From NCBI RefSeq assembly GCF_006547145.1, contig NZ_CP041244.1, forward strand, positions 4,712,001 through 4,776,000: a stretch of DNA of 64,000 nt. Direction: 5' to 3'. The notes under the pieces are model-generated. The model did not search any database. It had not been told where the DNA came from and was given only the letters and a program-made list of their open reading frames with translations. How positions within the stretch are numbered: the stretch's first letter is position 1; every line of letters starts with the position of its first letter. The DNA comes from Actinomadura sp. WMMA1423. Its GTDB lineage: Bacteria > Actinomycetota > Actinomycetes > Streptosporangiales > Streptosporangiaceae. Both the position numbers and the translations under genes were made by a program. Shown one piece after another: positions 33,148 through 42,175 of this stretch.

Positions 33148-34278
33148 ATGACGATCGACTCCGTGCGCGGCGCGCCCGACACCCCGAAGGTCGCCGAGCC
33201 CGACCTCATCCAGCTGCTCACCCCCGAGGGCGAGCGCGTCGAGCACCCGGACTACCCCCTGGACCTCAGCGCCGAGGACGTGCGCGGCCTGTACCGCGAT
33301 CTGGTGATCGTGCGGCGGATCGACCAGGAGGCCGTGGCCCTCACCCGGCAGGGCGAGCTCGGCCTCTGGGCCTCGCTGCTCGGGCAGGAGGCGGCGCAGA
33401 TCGGCTCCGGGCGGGCGGCGTCGGCCAACGACATGGTGTTCCCGACGTACCGGGAGCACGGCGTCGCGTGGTGCCGGGAGGTTGAGCCGCTGAAGCTGCT
33501 CGGCATGTTCCGGGGCATCAACCACGGCGGCTGGGACCCGAAGGAGCACGGCTTCCACCTGTACACCGTCGTGATCGGCAGCCAGACGCTGCACGCGACC
33601 GGGTACGCGATGGGCATCCAGCGCGACGGAGTGCTCGGCACCCCGTCCGCGGGCGCCACGATCGCCTACTTCGGGGACGGGGCCACGTCCCAGGGCGACG
33701 TGAACGAGTCCTTCGTGTTCGCCTCGGTGTTCAACGCGCCGATCGTGTTCTTCTGCCAGAACAACCAGTGGGCCATCTCCGAGCCCCTGGAGCGGCAGTC
33801 GAGGATCCCGCTCTACAAGCGGGCCCAGGGTTTCGGCTTCCCGGGTGTACGCGTGGACGGCAACGACGTGTTCGCCTGCCTCGCCGTCACCAGGAAGGCC
33901 CTGGAGAACGCTCGGACTGGCCAGGGCCCCACCCTGGTCGAGGCGTACACGTACCGGATGGGCGCCCACACCACGACCGACGACCCCACGCGCTACCGGC
34001 TGAAGGCCGAGGAGGAGGCGTGGAAGCTCAAGGACCCGATCGAGCGCGTCAAGGCGTACCTGGTGCGGGGCGACATGGCCGACGCGGGGTTCTTCGAGCG
34101 GGTGGAGGCCGAGGCCAAGCAGATCACCAAGGAACTGCGTGAGGCGTGCCTGGCGCTGCCGGACCCGGGGCCGCTGTCGATGTTCGACAACGTGTACGCC
34201 GGCGAGCACCCGCTGATGACCGAGGAGCAGGAGCAGTTCGCCGCCTACCTCGCGTCGTTGGAGGAGGAGTCGAAGTGA
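33148..34278 (+). CDS. 2-oxoacid dehydrogenase E1 alpha subunit (pyruvate or branched-chain type)
   Basis: TPP-dependent decarboxylase subunit of a PDH/BCKDH complex. 376 residues from ATG 33148 (GAGGAG 8 nt upstream). The TPP-Mg motif is GDGATSQGDVNESFVFASVF...NN. MVFPTYREHGVAWCREV, HLYTVVIGSQTLHATGYAMG, RMGAHTTTDDPTRYR and VEAYTYRMGAH are characteristic of actinobacterial E1alpha (bkdA/pdhA). The next gene starts in its stop codon (GTGA), so E1alpha, E1beta and E2 form one operon. Substrate choice between pyruvate and branched 2-oxoacids cannot be made by eye; vdh 18 kb away would supply branched 2-oxoacids. No E3 is in the window. Confidence 0.93.
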   Translation: MTIDSVRGAPDTPKVAEPDLIQLLTPEGERVEHPDYPLDLSAEDVRGLYRDLVIVRRIDQEAVALTRQGELGLWASLLGQEAAQIGSGRAASANDMVFPTYREHGVAWCREVEPLKLLGMFRGINHGGWDPKEHGFHLYTVVIGSQTLHATGYAMGIQRDGVLGTPSAGATIAYFGDGATSQGDVNESFVFASVFNAPIVFFCQNNQWAISEPLERQSRIPLYKRAQGFGFPGVRVDGNDVFACLAVTRKALENARTGQGPTLVEAYTYRMGAHTTTDDPTRYRLKAEEEAWKLKDPIERVKAYLVRGDMADAGFFERVEAEAKQITKELREACLALPDPGPLSMFDNVYAGEHPLMTEEQEQFAAYLASLEEESK

Positions 34279-35252
34279 GCACCCTGACACTCGGCAAGGC
34301 CCTCAACGTGGGCCTGCGCAAGGCCATGGAGAACGACCCGAAGGTCCTGGTCATGGGCGAGGACGTCGGCAAGCTCGGCGGCGTCTTCCGCATCACCGAC
34401 GGCCTCCAGAAGGACTTCGGGGAGGAGCGGGTCATCGACACCCCGCTGGCGGAGTCCGGCATCGTCGGCACCGCGATCGGGCTGGCGCTGCGCGGCTACC
34501 GGCCGGTGGTGGAGATCCAGTTCGACGGGTTCGTGTTCCCCGCCGCCGACCAGATCATCACCCAGCTGGCGAAGATGCGGATGCGCTCGCTGGGCGCGCT
34601 GGAACTGCCGGTCGTCATCCGGATCCCGTGCGGCGGCGGCATCGGCGCGGTGGAGCACCATTCGGAGTCGCCCGAGGCGTACTTCACCCACACCGGCGGG
34701 CTGCGCGTGGTCGCGTGCTCGAACCCGGTGGACGCCTACTCGATGATCCAGCAGTCCATCGCCTCCCCCGACCCGGTGATCTTCTTCGAGCCCAAGCGCC
34801 GGTACTGGGACAAGGCGGAGGTCGACACCGACACCACCGACTGGACGCCGCTGCACCGCGCGAGGGTCGTCCGGCCGGGCGAGCACGTGACGCTGCTGGC
34901 CTACGGGCCCTCGGTGAAGACGTGCCTGGAGGCCGCCGCGGCCGCCGCGGAGGAGGGGCGGTCCCTGGAGGTCATCGACCTGCGCTCGCTGAACCCGCTC
35001 GACATCGGCGCGGTGACCGAGTCGGTGAACCGGACGGGGCGCTGCGTCGTCGTCCACGAGGCGCCGGTGTTCAACGGGTACGGCGCCGAGCTCGCCGCCC
35101 GGATCACCGAGAAGTGCTTCTACCGGCTGGAGTCGCCGGTGCTGCGCGTCGGCGGGTTCTCCACCCCGTACCCGCCATCGCGCATCGAGGACCATTACCT
35201 GCCCGACCTCGACCGCATCCTGGACGCGGTCGACCGGACCTTCGCGTGGTGA
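34275..35252 (+). CDS. 2-oxoacid dehydrogenase E1 beta subunit
   Basis: 325-residue transketolase-like partner of E1alpha. GTG 34275 overlaps the preceding stop by 4 bp. Signatures are VLVMGEDVGKLGGVFRITDG, RVIDTPLAESGIVGTAIGLA, PVVEIQFDGFVFPAADQI, the EHHSESPEAYFTHTGGLRVV segment with the conserved His pair, and the C-terminal transketolase domain (EVIDLRSLNPLDIGAV, VVVHEAPVFNGYGAELAARI, GGFSTPYPPS). Together with E1alpha it forms the heterotetramer that binds TPP. Confidence 0.94.
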   Translation: MSTLTLGKALNVGLRKAMENDPKVLVMGEDVGKLGGVFRITDGLQKDFGEERVIDTPLAESGIVGTAIGLALRGYRPVVEIQFDGFVFPAADQIITQLAKMRMRSLGALELPVVIRIPCGGGIGAVEHHSESPEAYFTHTGGLRVVACSNPVDAYSMIQQSIASPDPVIFFEPKRRYWDKAEVDTDTTDWTPLHRARVVRPGEHVTLLAYGPSVKTCLEAAAAAAEEGRSLEVIDLRSLNPLDIGAVTESVNRTGRCVVVHEAPVFNGYGAELAARITEKCFYRLESPVLRVGGFSTPYPPSRIEDHYLPDLDRILDAVDRTFAW

Positions 35253-36673
35253 CGCCGGTGAGCCAGCCCAGACTGTTCAAACTGCCGGACGTGGGCGAGG
35301 GCCTGACCGAGGCCGAGATCGTCAAGTGGCACGTCCAGCCCGGCGACACCGTCGAGGTGAACCAGACCATCGTCGAGATCGAGACGGCGAAGGCGATCGT
35401 GGAGCTGCCCTGCCCCTACGAGGGCGTGGTGACCGAGCTGATGGTCACCGAGGGGCAGACCGTGGACGTCGGGGTCCCGATCATCGCCGTGGACGCCGGC
35501 GGCGAGGGCGGCGTCGCGACGCCGGTGTCCGAGCCCCCGGCCCAGGCGGCCGCGCTCCGCGAGGAGGGCGTCCCCACGGTCAACGAGCCGGGCATGGTGT
35601 CGCCTGAGGCGCCGCCCAAGCGCACGCCCGTCCTCGTGGGCTACGGCGTGAAGGAAGGGACGACCAAGCGCCGTCCCCGCAAGTCCGCCAACGGCACGGC
35701 GCCCGCGGCGTCCGCAGCCCCGGCGGCCCCGGCCCCGGCCCCGGCACCAGCGCCCGCCCCACAAGCGCCGCCTGTGCCGCACCCGAGTCCTTCGGGGAAC
35801 GGACTGCCGCTGGCCAAGCCGCCCGTCCGGAAGCTGGCCAAGGACCTGGGGGTGGACCTCACGTCCATCACGGGGTCCGGCCCGCAGGGCTCCATCACCC
35901 GCGAGGACGTCCTCGCCGCGCAGGCCGGGGCTGAGGCTCCCGCCGCGGCTCCCGTCCAGGCGGGCCCGCGCGAGGAGCGGATCCCGGTCAAGGGCGTCCG
36001 CAAAGCGACCGCGGCGGCGACGTCCGGTTCGGCGTTCACCGCCCCGCACGTCACCGAGTTCCTCCAGGTGGACGTGACGCGGACCATGCAGACCGTCAAG
36101 CGGCTCCGCGAGCTGCCCGAGTTCGCGGACGTGAAGGTGTCGCCGCTCCTGCTGGTGGCGCGCGCGCTGCTCACCGCCGTGGCGCGCAACCCGATGGTGA
36201 ACTCCACGTGGGTGGACGGCCAGAACGGCGCCGAGATCGTCGTCAAGCGCTACGTGAACCTGGGGATCGCGGCGGCCACCGAGCGCGGCCTGATCGTTCC
36301 CAAGGTGAAGGACGCGCAGGACCTCGACCTGCCGGGCCTCGCGCGCGCCCTCAACGAGCTGGCGGCCAAAGCGCGCGCGGGCAAGGCGTCCCCCGCCGAC
36401 CTGTCCGACGGGACGATCACGATCACCAACGTCGGGGTGTTCGGGGTGGACACCGGGACCCCGATCCTCACCCCGGGCGAGTCCGCGATCCTGGCGTTCG
36501 GCCAGGTCAGGGACATGCCATGGGTCCACGAGGGCGAACTGGCGATCCGCAAGGTGACCACCCTGGCGCTCTCGTTCGACCACCGCATCGTGGACGGCGA
36601 ACTCGGCTCCCGCGTCCTGCGCGACGTCGGAGACATGCTCGAGGACCCGATCCGCATGCTCGCCTGGTCGTAG
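35249..36673 (+). CDS. 2-oxoacid dehydrogenase E2 (dihydrolipoamide acyltransferase)
   Basis: 474 residues from GTG 35249 (4-bp overlap with E1beta; a second GTG at 35258 is possible). Domain order: lipoyl domain ~6-85 with the lipoylated Lys48 in EIETAKAIVELP; an Ala/Pro linker ~100-185 (APAPAPAPAPQAPP); the E1/E3-binding peripheral domain ~190-225 (PPVRKLAKDLGVDLTSITGS); and the catalytic domain with SFDHRIVDGELG (His ~445, Asp ~449). The acyltransferase core has FTAPHVTEFLQVDVTRTMQT and GTITITNVGVFGVDTGTPIL. It transfers the acyl group from lipoamide to CoA. Only one lipoyl domain is present. A strong terminator follows. Confidence 0.95.
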   Translation: MTPVSQPRLFKLPDVGEGLTEAEIVKWHVQPGDTVEVNQTIVEIETAKAIVELPCPYEGVVTELMVTEGQTVDVGVPIIAVDAGGEGGVATPVSEPPAQAAALREEGVPTVNEPGMVSPEAPPKRTPVLVGYGVKEGTTKRRPRKSANGTAPAASAAPAAPAPAPAPAPAPQAPPVPHPSPSGNGLPLAKPPVRKLAKDLGVDLTSITGSGPQGSITREDVLAAQAGAEAPAAAPVQAGPREERIPVKGVRKATAAATSGSAFTAPHVTEFLQVDVTRTMQTVKRLRELPEFADVKVSPLLLVARALLTAVARNPMVNSTWVDGQNGAEIVVKRYVNLGIAAATERGLIVPKVKDAQDLDLPGLARALNELAAKARAGKASPADLSDGTITITNVGVFGVDTGTPILTPGESAILAFGQVRDMPWVHEGELAIRKVTTLALSFDHRIVDGELGSRVLRDVGDMLEDPIRMLAWS

Positions 36674-36713
36674 CCGCCGGGTCGTCGCCGCCGGGTGACG
36701 GGCAGGAACCGAA

Positions 36714-36745
36714 GGGGCCGGTGCCGGGAGAACGGCACCGGCCCC
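36714..36745 (+). terminator. Terminator of the E1alpha-E1beta-E2 operon
   Basis: ggggccggtgccg / cggcaccggcccc, perfect 13-bp stem with a 6-nt loop (ggagaa), 41 bp after the E2 stop, followed by gttcc. Confidence 0.85.
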
Positions 36746-37477
36746 GTTCCGTCCCCGGCCGGCGCGATCGAGATGACTGCGTCGCGCCGGCGAAGAGTTC
36801 TCCCTTTTCCAGCAAATCCCAGGGGTTTCAGCCATTGCCCCTGGTCACCCTTCCCGCTAGGCTCGCCAGCTACATAAAACCCCCAAGATCGAACGAACGG
36901 GAAGAAAGGACACGTGGGACTCTCCAGAAGCGGATCCCAGGTTCCCCACCTGATCGCCGAACATGACGACTGACTGTCTGCGATCGCCCGCCTACGCACC
37001 CGGTTCCAGCCGGCCATGGCATTGGGCTTCCGCCGTTCCGGGCGGCGGCCGAACATGACCCGCGTCGACTCTGACCACTCGGTCTCCACCGTCCGCTGGA
37101 CGTTACGTCGCGGCCGGTAGGTGCCGGCTCACATTTCGGCAATCGAAGAGCTGACGCCCGCATTCTCATAACCGAGCCTCAAGGCTCACAGGACGGTTCC
37201 CCCCGTAACCGGTCGCTCCAGGAAGGTCCGATCCTTCCCGCGAGCGATACAAGGCACCGCTGGGGTCGAGCCGCGACGCCGATTAGGTGGAAACCCGCGG
37301 CAGCGACTCCGCAGCGGTTCTGAATGGCGGCCTGCGGGCACCCGCCGGCACATGGCGCTTTCCGAGCCGCCGGATGACCGCGGCTCACGGCCGCGCACTT
37401 CCCAGCAAAGAATCCATGGTGCGAGGAACCGAGTTCCGCGCGCCCAAAACCGAGATCCTCAGAGAGGGAGACACCCC
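36746..37477. other. Long gene-poor interval
   Basis: About 730 bp of lower GC than its neighbours without a convincing gene on either strand. A 19-codon frame starting at GTG 36914, with AAAGGA close upstream and an AT-rich ctacataaaa stretch before it, is the only short candidate and is weak. The right end holds the promoter and ribosome site of the DUF981-like gene. The lower GC and lack of coding signal suggest decayed or transferred DNA, but no recognisable element remains. Confidence 0.35.
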
Positions 37478-38272
37478 TTGGACTCATTGAGCAGGCATGT
37501 ACCGGTAATGGCGCAGCCAGAGGCGGCCGAACCGATGATCATGCACAACACGATCATGGGCGAGGCCGCAGGAGCGTCCCTCATCGCGCTGGCCGTGTTC
37601 CTCTTCCTGGCACGACGCGGCGACCGGCTCTGGGCCAGGGGATGGGCGCTGACGTTCGGCGTCGGCTCCCTCGTCCTGACCTCTTTGAGCTGGGACGCCA
37701 TCACCACCGGCCCGTTCACGGCCAAGCCCGAGATCAACATGGTGTTCGGCGGACCGCTGTTCTGGTTCGGCGTCCTGCTCGGTGCCGCCGCGTTCTACCT
37801 CTGGGCGCACGGCGACACGCTGCAGGAGCCGACGGGCGCCAAGCGGGGGGAGACCGAGCTCTACCGGTTCACGGCGACGACGCGCGGAACCTTCTCTCCG
37901 GTGTATCTGCTGGTCCTGGCCGCCGGCCTCAACCTGCTGGGCAACGCCGCCGCCATCGTCCGGTTCAATCTGGTGGGGGGCGCGCCCGCGTCGGAGCCCA
38001 TCACCGGGCGACTCGGGCACATCGCGTGGATCGAGAACAACTCCTTCGGCCTGGTCTACGCACTCGCCGGCATCGCCACGATCCTTCTCATCGGCGCTGT
38101 TCGTGATCTCGGCGGCCGCATCGCGGCGGTCGTCATCACGCTGTTCTTCGCGACCGGTCTGTTCTTCCTGGTCTTCAGCACGCTGAACGAGTACACCCAT
38201 CCGGGATTGATGATCAACAAGTGCGTGCAGGGAACCATGGAGAACTGCGCCAAGTGGAAGTACAACTACTAG
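37478..38272 (+). CDS. Multi-pass membrane protein, DUF981-like
   Basis: 264 residues from TTG 37478, chosen because agagagggag lies 7 nt upstream. About six membrane helices are visible: GASLIALAVFLFLA, GWALTFGVGSLVLTSLSW, NMVFGGPLFWFGVLLGAAAF, VYLLVLAAGLNLLGNAAAIV, FGLVYALAGIATILLIGAV and IAAVVITLFFATGLFFLVF. The motif MIMHNTIMGEAAGASL at the first helix and LGHIAWIENNSFGL between later helices recall DUF981, a family of unknown function; this assignment is tentative. The C-terminus has two cysteines (NKCVQGTMENCAKW). It follows a gene-poor stretch and is monocistronic. Confidence 0.7.
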   Translation: MDSLSRHVPVMAQPEAAEPMIMHNTIMGEAAGASLIALAVFLFLARRGDRLWARGWALTFGVGSLVLTSLSWDAITTGPFTAKPEINMVFGGPLFWFGVLLGAAAFYLWAHGDTLQEPTGAKRGETELYRFTATTRGTFSPVYLLVLAAGLNLLGNAAAIVRFNLVGGAPASEPITGRLGHIAWIENNSFGLVYALAGIATILLIGAVRDLGGRIAAVVITLFFATGLFFLVFSTLNEYTHPGLMINKCVQGTMENCAKWKYNY

Positions 38273-38322
38273 CGACCAGCCTGGTTCGCCCGCCTGGAGC
38301 CCGCTGAGGGCGTCGGCAGACC

Positions 38323-38352
38323 CGCGGGGGCCCGGCCCGGAGCCGGCCCCGC
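38323..38352. terminator. Imperfect GC-rich hairpin between convergent genes
   Basis: cgcgggggcccggc and gccggccccgcg pair with a small internal bulge in the 91-bp gap between the DUF981-like and OmpA-like genes. Confidence 0.5.
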
Positions 38353-38363
38353 GTGGCCCATCG

Positions 38364-39881
38364 CTAGGAGACGGGGACCTTGTCGACCTTGCCGAAGGGG
38401 CCGGCGTTGAAGGTCACGGAGGTGACCTTGCCGGGCGGCGCCGGGAGGTAGACGAAACCTCGGACGGGCTCGCCGACCGCCGTGCGGAAGACGGCCCGTC
38501 CGGGATCGATGTAGTCGGTGGGACGGCCCGGCGTCGGAGGGCCGACGCGGACGGCGCGGTAGACGTCCTTCTTGCCCGGAACCTGGACCGAGAACGATCC
38601 GAACACCCCGCCCGGATAGCTCGGGTTCGGGTAGGACGCGTCCGGCGGCGTGGTCCCGGGACCCTCGTTCACGATGTCGAACACGGCGACGATGTAGGCG
38701 CCGTCCCGGTAGAAGGGCTTGACCTCAAGGCGCCTCTTGGCGGCGCCGAACGGGGCCGTGCGGGTCACCACGTTCTGCCCGTCCTGCGCACGGAAGGATG
38801 CCGGTGGGGTGGAGACCTGCGAGGTCGACTTGAGCTGGTAGGTGAAGTCGACGCCGTCACCGTCCTGCCGCCCGTTCGCCGTGTAGGTGAAACCGGCGCC
38901 GAGCCTGGTCTTCATCTCGTTCAGGAGTGCCTGGGCCCGGTCTCCGGACACCTTGGCGTCACTGGCGTTCGCCACCAACGTCAGCGCGCCGGACGCCTGC
39001 CCCTTGATCTGCTGAGAGACCCCGTCCAGGACGGCCTTGGCCCCGCTCTTCAGCTTGGCCGAGCCGCTCTCGAACAGGGTGTCGCTTGTCAGGCTGACCG
39101 TGGCGCTCGAACCGTTCGACGCGACGGTCCGGTTCTCCTCCTCGACGATGTCGTAGAGGTCGACGGGGTTCCCACCCGGCGCGGTCGTGGAGGGCGAGCC
39201 CGACGCCGTGGGCGTGGGGGAGGTCGTGATCGGTGACGGGGCGCCCGCCATGAACGGCTGGGCCCCGACCTCCGGCTCGGCCCCGACCGACGGAGAAGAC
39301 GAGGACGAGGGGGACGACGGGGACGAGGGGGAGGCCGAAGCCGACGGCACCGAGCCGCTCGGCGGCGCGGACGACAGGGACGGCGTCGCCGAGGGCCCGG
39401 CGGACGCGGCGGTCACCGGGATGCCGGTGAACTCCCCGGCCGTCCCCGGCGTGATCGCGGTGACCTTCTGGACGGTCTCCGGGATCGGCGGGTACTCGGC
39501 GGCCATCTCCCGGGTCGTGCCGGGCCTGAAGCCGGAGCCGCTGGTGGTGCCGGTCGGCTTGTAGAGCCGGCGCCCCGCGGTGTCGAGGAGTGCGAGCTCC
39601 ATCGGAACCGACTTCACCGAGGAGTCCAGCGAGGTCACGCTGTAGCGCAGCACGGACTTGGCGGCCTGCCGCTCGACGCTCTTGATGTCCACGCGCGCGT
39701 GCAGGCCGTCCGCCCCGCCGAACCAGCCCTCCTTGGAGAACGCGGCCGCCGGCTCCGCAGCCGGACTGGCACCGCCCGCCCGCACGGTGGGCGGAGCGAC
39801 CTTCTCCGCCCGGTCGGCATCGGCGCATCCGGCCGCGAGCAGCAGGCCGGCGAGAGGGACGGCGAGGGGCAGCGCACGCAT
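38364..39881 (-). CDS. Lipoprotein with degenerate OmpA-like domain
   Basis: 505 residues from ATG 39881. The signal peptide ends in a lipobox (LLLAAGCA). An N-terminal beta-rich domain (~50-160: HARVDIKSVERQAAKSVLRY, VPMELALLDTAGRRLYKPTG) is followed by a Ser/Pro linker of ~80 residues (PSSPSSPSSSSSPSVG). An OmpA/MotB-like domain comes next (~250-350: SDTLFESGSAKLKSGAKAVL, DGVSQQIK, KVSGDRAQALLNEMKTRLG), and then a further ~130-residue beta domain. The OmpA peptidoglycan-binding Asp/Arg positions are only partly kept (DAKVSGDRAQAL), so wall binding is plausible rather than shown. It converges on the DUF981-like gene. Confidence 0.8.
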   Translation of the reverse strand: MRALPLAVPLAGLLLAAGCADADRAEKVAPPTVRAGGASPAAEPAAAFSKEGWFGGADGLHARVDIKSVERQAAKSVLRYSVTSLDSSVKSVPMELALLDTAGRRLYKPTGTTSGSGFRPGTTREMAAEYPPIPETVQKVTAITPGTAGEFTGIPVTAASAGPSATPSLSSAPPSGSVPSASASPSSPSSPSSSSSPSVGAEPEVGAQPFMAGAPSPITTSPTPTASGSPSTTAPGGNPVDLYDIVEEENRTVASNGSSATVSLTSDTLFESGSAKLKSGAKAVLDGVSQQIKGQASGALTLVANASDAKVSGDRAQALLNEMKTRLGAGFTYTANGRQDGDGVDFTYQLKSTSQVSTPPASFRAQDGQNVVTRTAPFGAAKRRLEVKPFYRDGAYIVAVFDIVNEGPGTTPPDASYPNPSYPGGVFGSFSVQVPGKKDVYRAVRVGPPTPGRPTDYIDPGRAVFRTAVGEPVRGFVYLPAPPGKVTSVTFNAGPFGKVDKVPVS

Positions 39882-40013
39882 CGTTCATCCGGTCGGGAGG
39901 GGACGGGCGAGGGACCCGGGCAACAGTAGTCAACCGCGACACCCCCCGCCAGGACCCGGCAAGGGCCGCGGGACATCTCCGCTGGAACGCGGGCCCGAGC
40001 CTGGGCGCGACCG

Positions 40014-40694
40014 TTACGACGTCGCGGCGGACGGCGGGCCGGGGTCCCGCAGGACTCGGCCGATCAATGTGTGCAGGTGGGAGCGGAAGCGCTCGACCGT
40101 CTCGGGATTCAGGTTGCTGCGACAGCCGTCGGGCAGCGGAGCGATGTCGCGCCAGGTCGTGGGCCGGCCTCCGTGGGTGGGGACGCCGTAGGTGACGAAC
40201 CCCGTCATCGCCCACACCAGGGTCCACAGCATGTAATCCACGTCGACGTCGGGCGGCAGCAGCGGCCGTGTCGCGTCGGCGACCATGTTGGTCAGCGGCC
40301 GTTCGTAGCTCAACTCCAGATCGGCGCTGCCGGCGGCGTCTCCCGACCACCGGTGCAGCCACAGGCGGGCGATGTGGGGATGTGCGAGATGGAAGTCCAG
40401 GTAGGTGTCCGCCAGATCGTGCACCCCCTGCGCCGAGGAGGGCAGGGACGCGGACGCCTCCTCGAGCATCGCCAGCTCCGCCAGGTGGGCCCGCTCCATC
40501 ACGGTGTGGTACAGCGCCAGCGTGCCGCCGGCCAGGTCCATGACGGCGGCGGTATCCACGCCGGCGGCCGCGGCGATCATGCTCCCGCTCGTGCCGTCGA
40601 AGCCCAGTTCGGCGAACATCCGGGTAGCGGCCTGGATGATGCGCTCCCGCTCCGACTCCTCGTCCACTCCGATCACTCTAGGTGCCGCTTCCAC
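40014..40694 (-). CDS. TetR-family transcriptional regulator
   Basis: 226 residues if GTG 40694 is used; in-frame GTG codons at 40676 and 40667 are alternatives and the ribosome site is weak for all. DNA-binding domain: RERIIQAATRMFAELGFDGT, SGSMIAAAAGVDTAAVMDLA; the recognition helix is unusual (TAAVMDLAGGTLALYHTVME in place of the common xxxLYxHFxxKxxL). The effector domain has FHLAHPHIARLWLHRWSGDA and YMLWTLVWAMTGFVTYGVP. It diverges from the barstar fusion with only 44 bp between their starts, so it may regulate it. Confidence 0.88.
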   Translation of the reverse strand: MEAAPRVIGVDEESERERIIQAATRMFAELGFDGTSGSMIAAAAGVDTAAVMDLAGGTLALYHTVMERAHLAELAMLEEASASLPSSAQGVHDLADTYLDFHLAHPHIARLWLHRWSGDAAGSADLELSYERPLTNMVADATRPLLPPDVDVDYMLWTLVWAMTGFVTYGVPTHGGRPTTWRDIAPLPDGCRSNLNPETVERFRSHLHTLIGRVLRDPGPPSAATS

Positions 40695-40738
40695 ACCGGA
40701 ACGTGATCAGATCTCGATCACCGGGCAAAGGCGGCGCC

Positions 40739-42097
40739 ATGGGCGGCCTCCGCGACCTGGCGATCGCTCTCCGGCAGGCCGCGGGCTGGAGACGGCGTCA
40801 GCCCTGCAGTACGTTCGGGCGGGTGTTGACCGACCATCTCGGCCGAGCCGACGATCCGTGGGAGCGGCGGTGGACGTGGGACTCAGGGCTTCCGCCGCGT
40901 TGGCTGCTCGTCGGATACACCGGCTCTCCGCAGGATCCCGGCGATGATGCCGTGGCGTTGTGCGCCGACATAGACGGGTTGTTCGTCGATCTGCCACCTC
41001 GGCCGCGGGAACGCTTCACCCTTCTGGGCTGCGTGCCGGACGGCGCACTCGCCTCGGTGCTCGACTCCATGGCCTCCCACGCCGCAGAGCCCGAACGGGC
41101 GTGGCTGGACGATCTCTGGCTGTCGGCAGCCCCCGACCAGCCCGCGGCACGGCGCGGATGGATCGGGGAGCGGTTGCTGGACGTGACCGTCCTCGGCCAC
41201 CGGCCGTCGCGAACCTCCCCGGAACGGCTCGACATCGACCTGGAGGGCCTGGTCGATGTGTACGACCGTACCGACGGAGTCGCCCGTCCCGATGACGTCA
41301 CCGAATTCGTGCTGAGCGGTCCGGACGGCGCGTCCTGCGGTGTCTGTGCCGACGTCACCGGCGTGTTCCGTGAACCCGCCGCGCCGCCGGTGCCGCTCGT
41401 CACCCTGGTCGGTTGCCGACCCGAGCCACCGCTGCTGACCGCGATCGCGGCGGTACACCAGACGACGAAGGCCGGCCTGCGCCGCCGCCGAGTGGGGGCG
41501 CACGTGGGCGCCGTCGCCGCCGACGGTTCAGCGGTAGGTCTGACCTACGGGATCGTGTCCGGCACGGTCCTGTCGAGCAGCCCGTCCCGGCTCGACCGCG
41601 ACCTCCTCGACGTCACCATCGCCAGCGACGCACGTGAACCGTGCCCTGCCGGAACCCGCGGCATCCTGGACCGGTGGTTCACCGGTCGGCCCACCGAACG
41701 CAACCTGTGGGCGCGTTACGACCGGACGCTGCGACACGAGTGGACCGGCGTGGCGCTGGCCCATCTGGCTCGCCGGAACACCCCCGACCAGCCGGCGGGA
41801 ACCGCCTTTCACCTCGACGGCCGCTTCGTCACCGACATCGAGGGCTTCTACTGCGCCCTCGGTGAGGCGATCAACGGCCCGGGCGGCTATTTCGGCTGGA
41901 ACCTGGACGGCCTCGCCGACTGCCTGTGCGGGAAGTACGGCGCCACGGCTCCCTTCCGGCTGGTCTGGCACGACTCGGCGGTGGCCCGCCGGCACCTCGT
42001 CGCCGGCTACGACCGCCGCCGGCATGCGCCGGCGGTGACCCTCGACGTCCTTCTGGGGCTCCTCGCCGAACGCGGCATCGACATCGACCTGCGCTGA
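40739..42097 (+). CDS. Large protein with duplicated N-terminal domain and C-terminal barstar domain
   Basis: 452 residues from ATG 40739 (AAAGG upstream). Residues ~355-452 are a barstar (RNase-inhibitor) domain: FHLDGRFVTDIEGFYCALGE, INGPGGYFGWNLDGLADCLC, PFRLVWHDSAVARRHL. The N-terminal ~350 residues contain two related units: ALCADIDGLFVDLPP..FTLLGC (~71-100) and GVCADVTGVFREPAA..VTLVGC (~198-229), each followed by LLDVTV/LLDVTI. Barstar is ~90 residues on its own; fusion to a long duplicated domain is unlike classical barstar. It is probably an immunity or regulatory protein against an RNase toxin. No partner RNase was found in the window. It is divergent from a TetR gene. Confidence 0.85.
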   Translation: MGGLRDLAIALRQAAGWRRRQPCSTFGRVLTDHLGRADDPWERRWTWDSGLPPRWLLVGYTGSPQDPGDDAVALCADIDGLFVDLPPRPRERFTLLGCVPDGALASVLDSMASHAAEPERAWLDDLWLSAAPDQPAARRGWIGERLLDVTVLGHRPSRTSPERLDIDLEGLVDVYDRTDGVARPDDVTEFVLSGPDGASCGVCADVTGVFREPAAPPVPLVTLVGCRPEPPLLTAIAAVHQTTKAGLRRRRVGAHVGAVAADGSAVGLTYGIVSGTVLSSSPSRLDRDLLDVTIASDAREPCPAGTRGILDRWFTGRPTERNLWARYDRTLRHEWTGVALAHLARRNTPDQPAGTAFHLDGRFVTDIEGFYCALGEAINGPGGYFGWNLDGLADCLCGKYGATAPFRLVWHDSAVARRHLVAGYDRRRHAPAVTLDVLLGLLAERGIDIDLR

Positions 42098-42131
42098 GGC
42101 GCTTCCCGACCCGGGCGAACCGAACTGAACG

Positions 42132-42166
42132 GACAGGCCCCCGCCGGAGTCCGGCGGGGGCCTGTC
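42132..42166. terminator. Bidirectional terminator between barstar fusion and acyl-CoA dehydrogenase genes
   Basis: gacaggcccccgccgg / ccggcgggggcctgtc, perfect 16-bp stem with a 3-nt loop, between convergent stop codons (42097 and 42176). Confidence 0.92.
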
Positions 42167-42175
42167 GCGGGCCGG

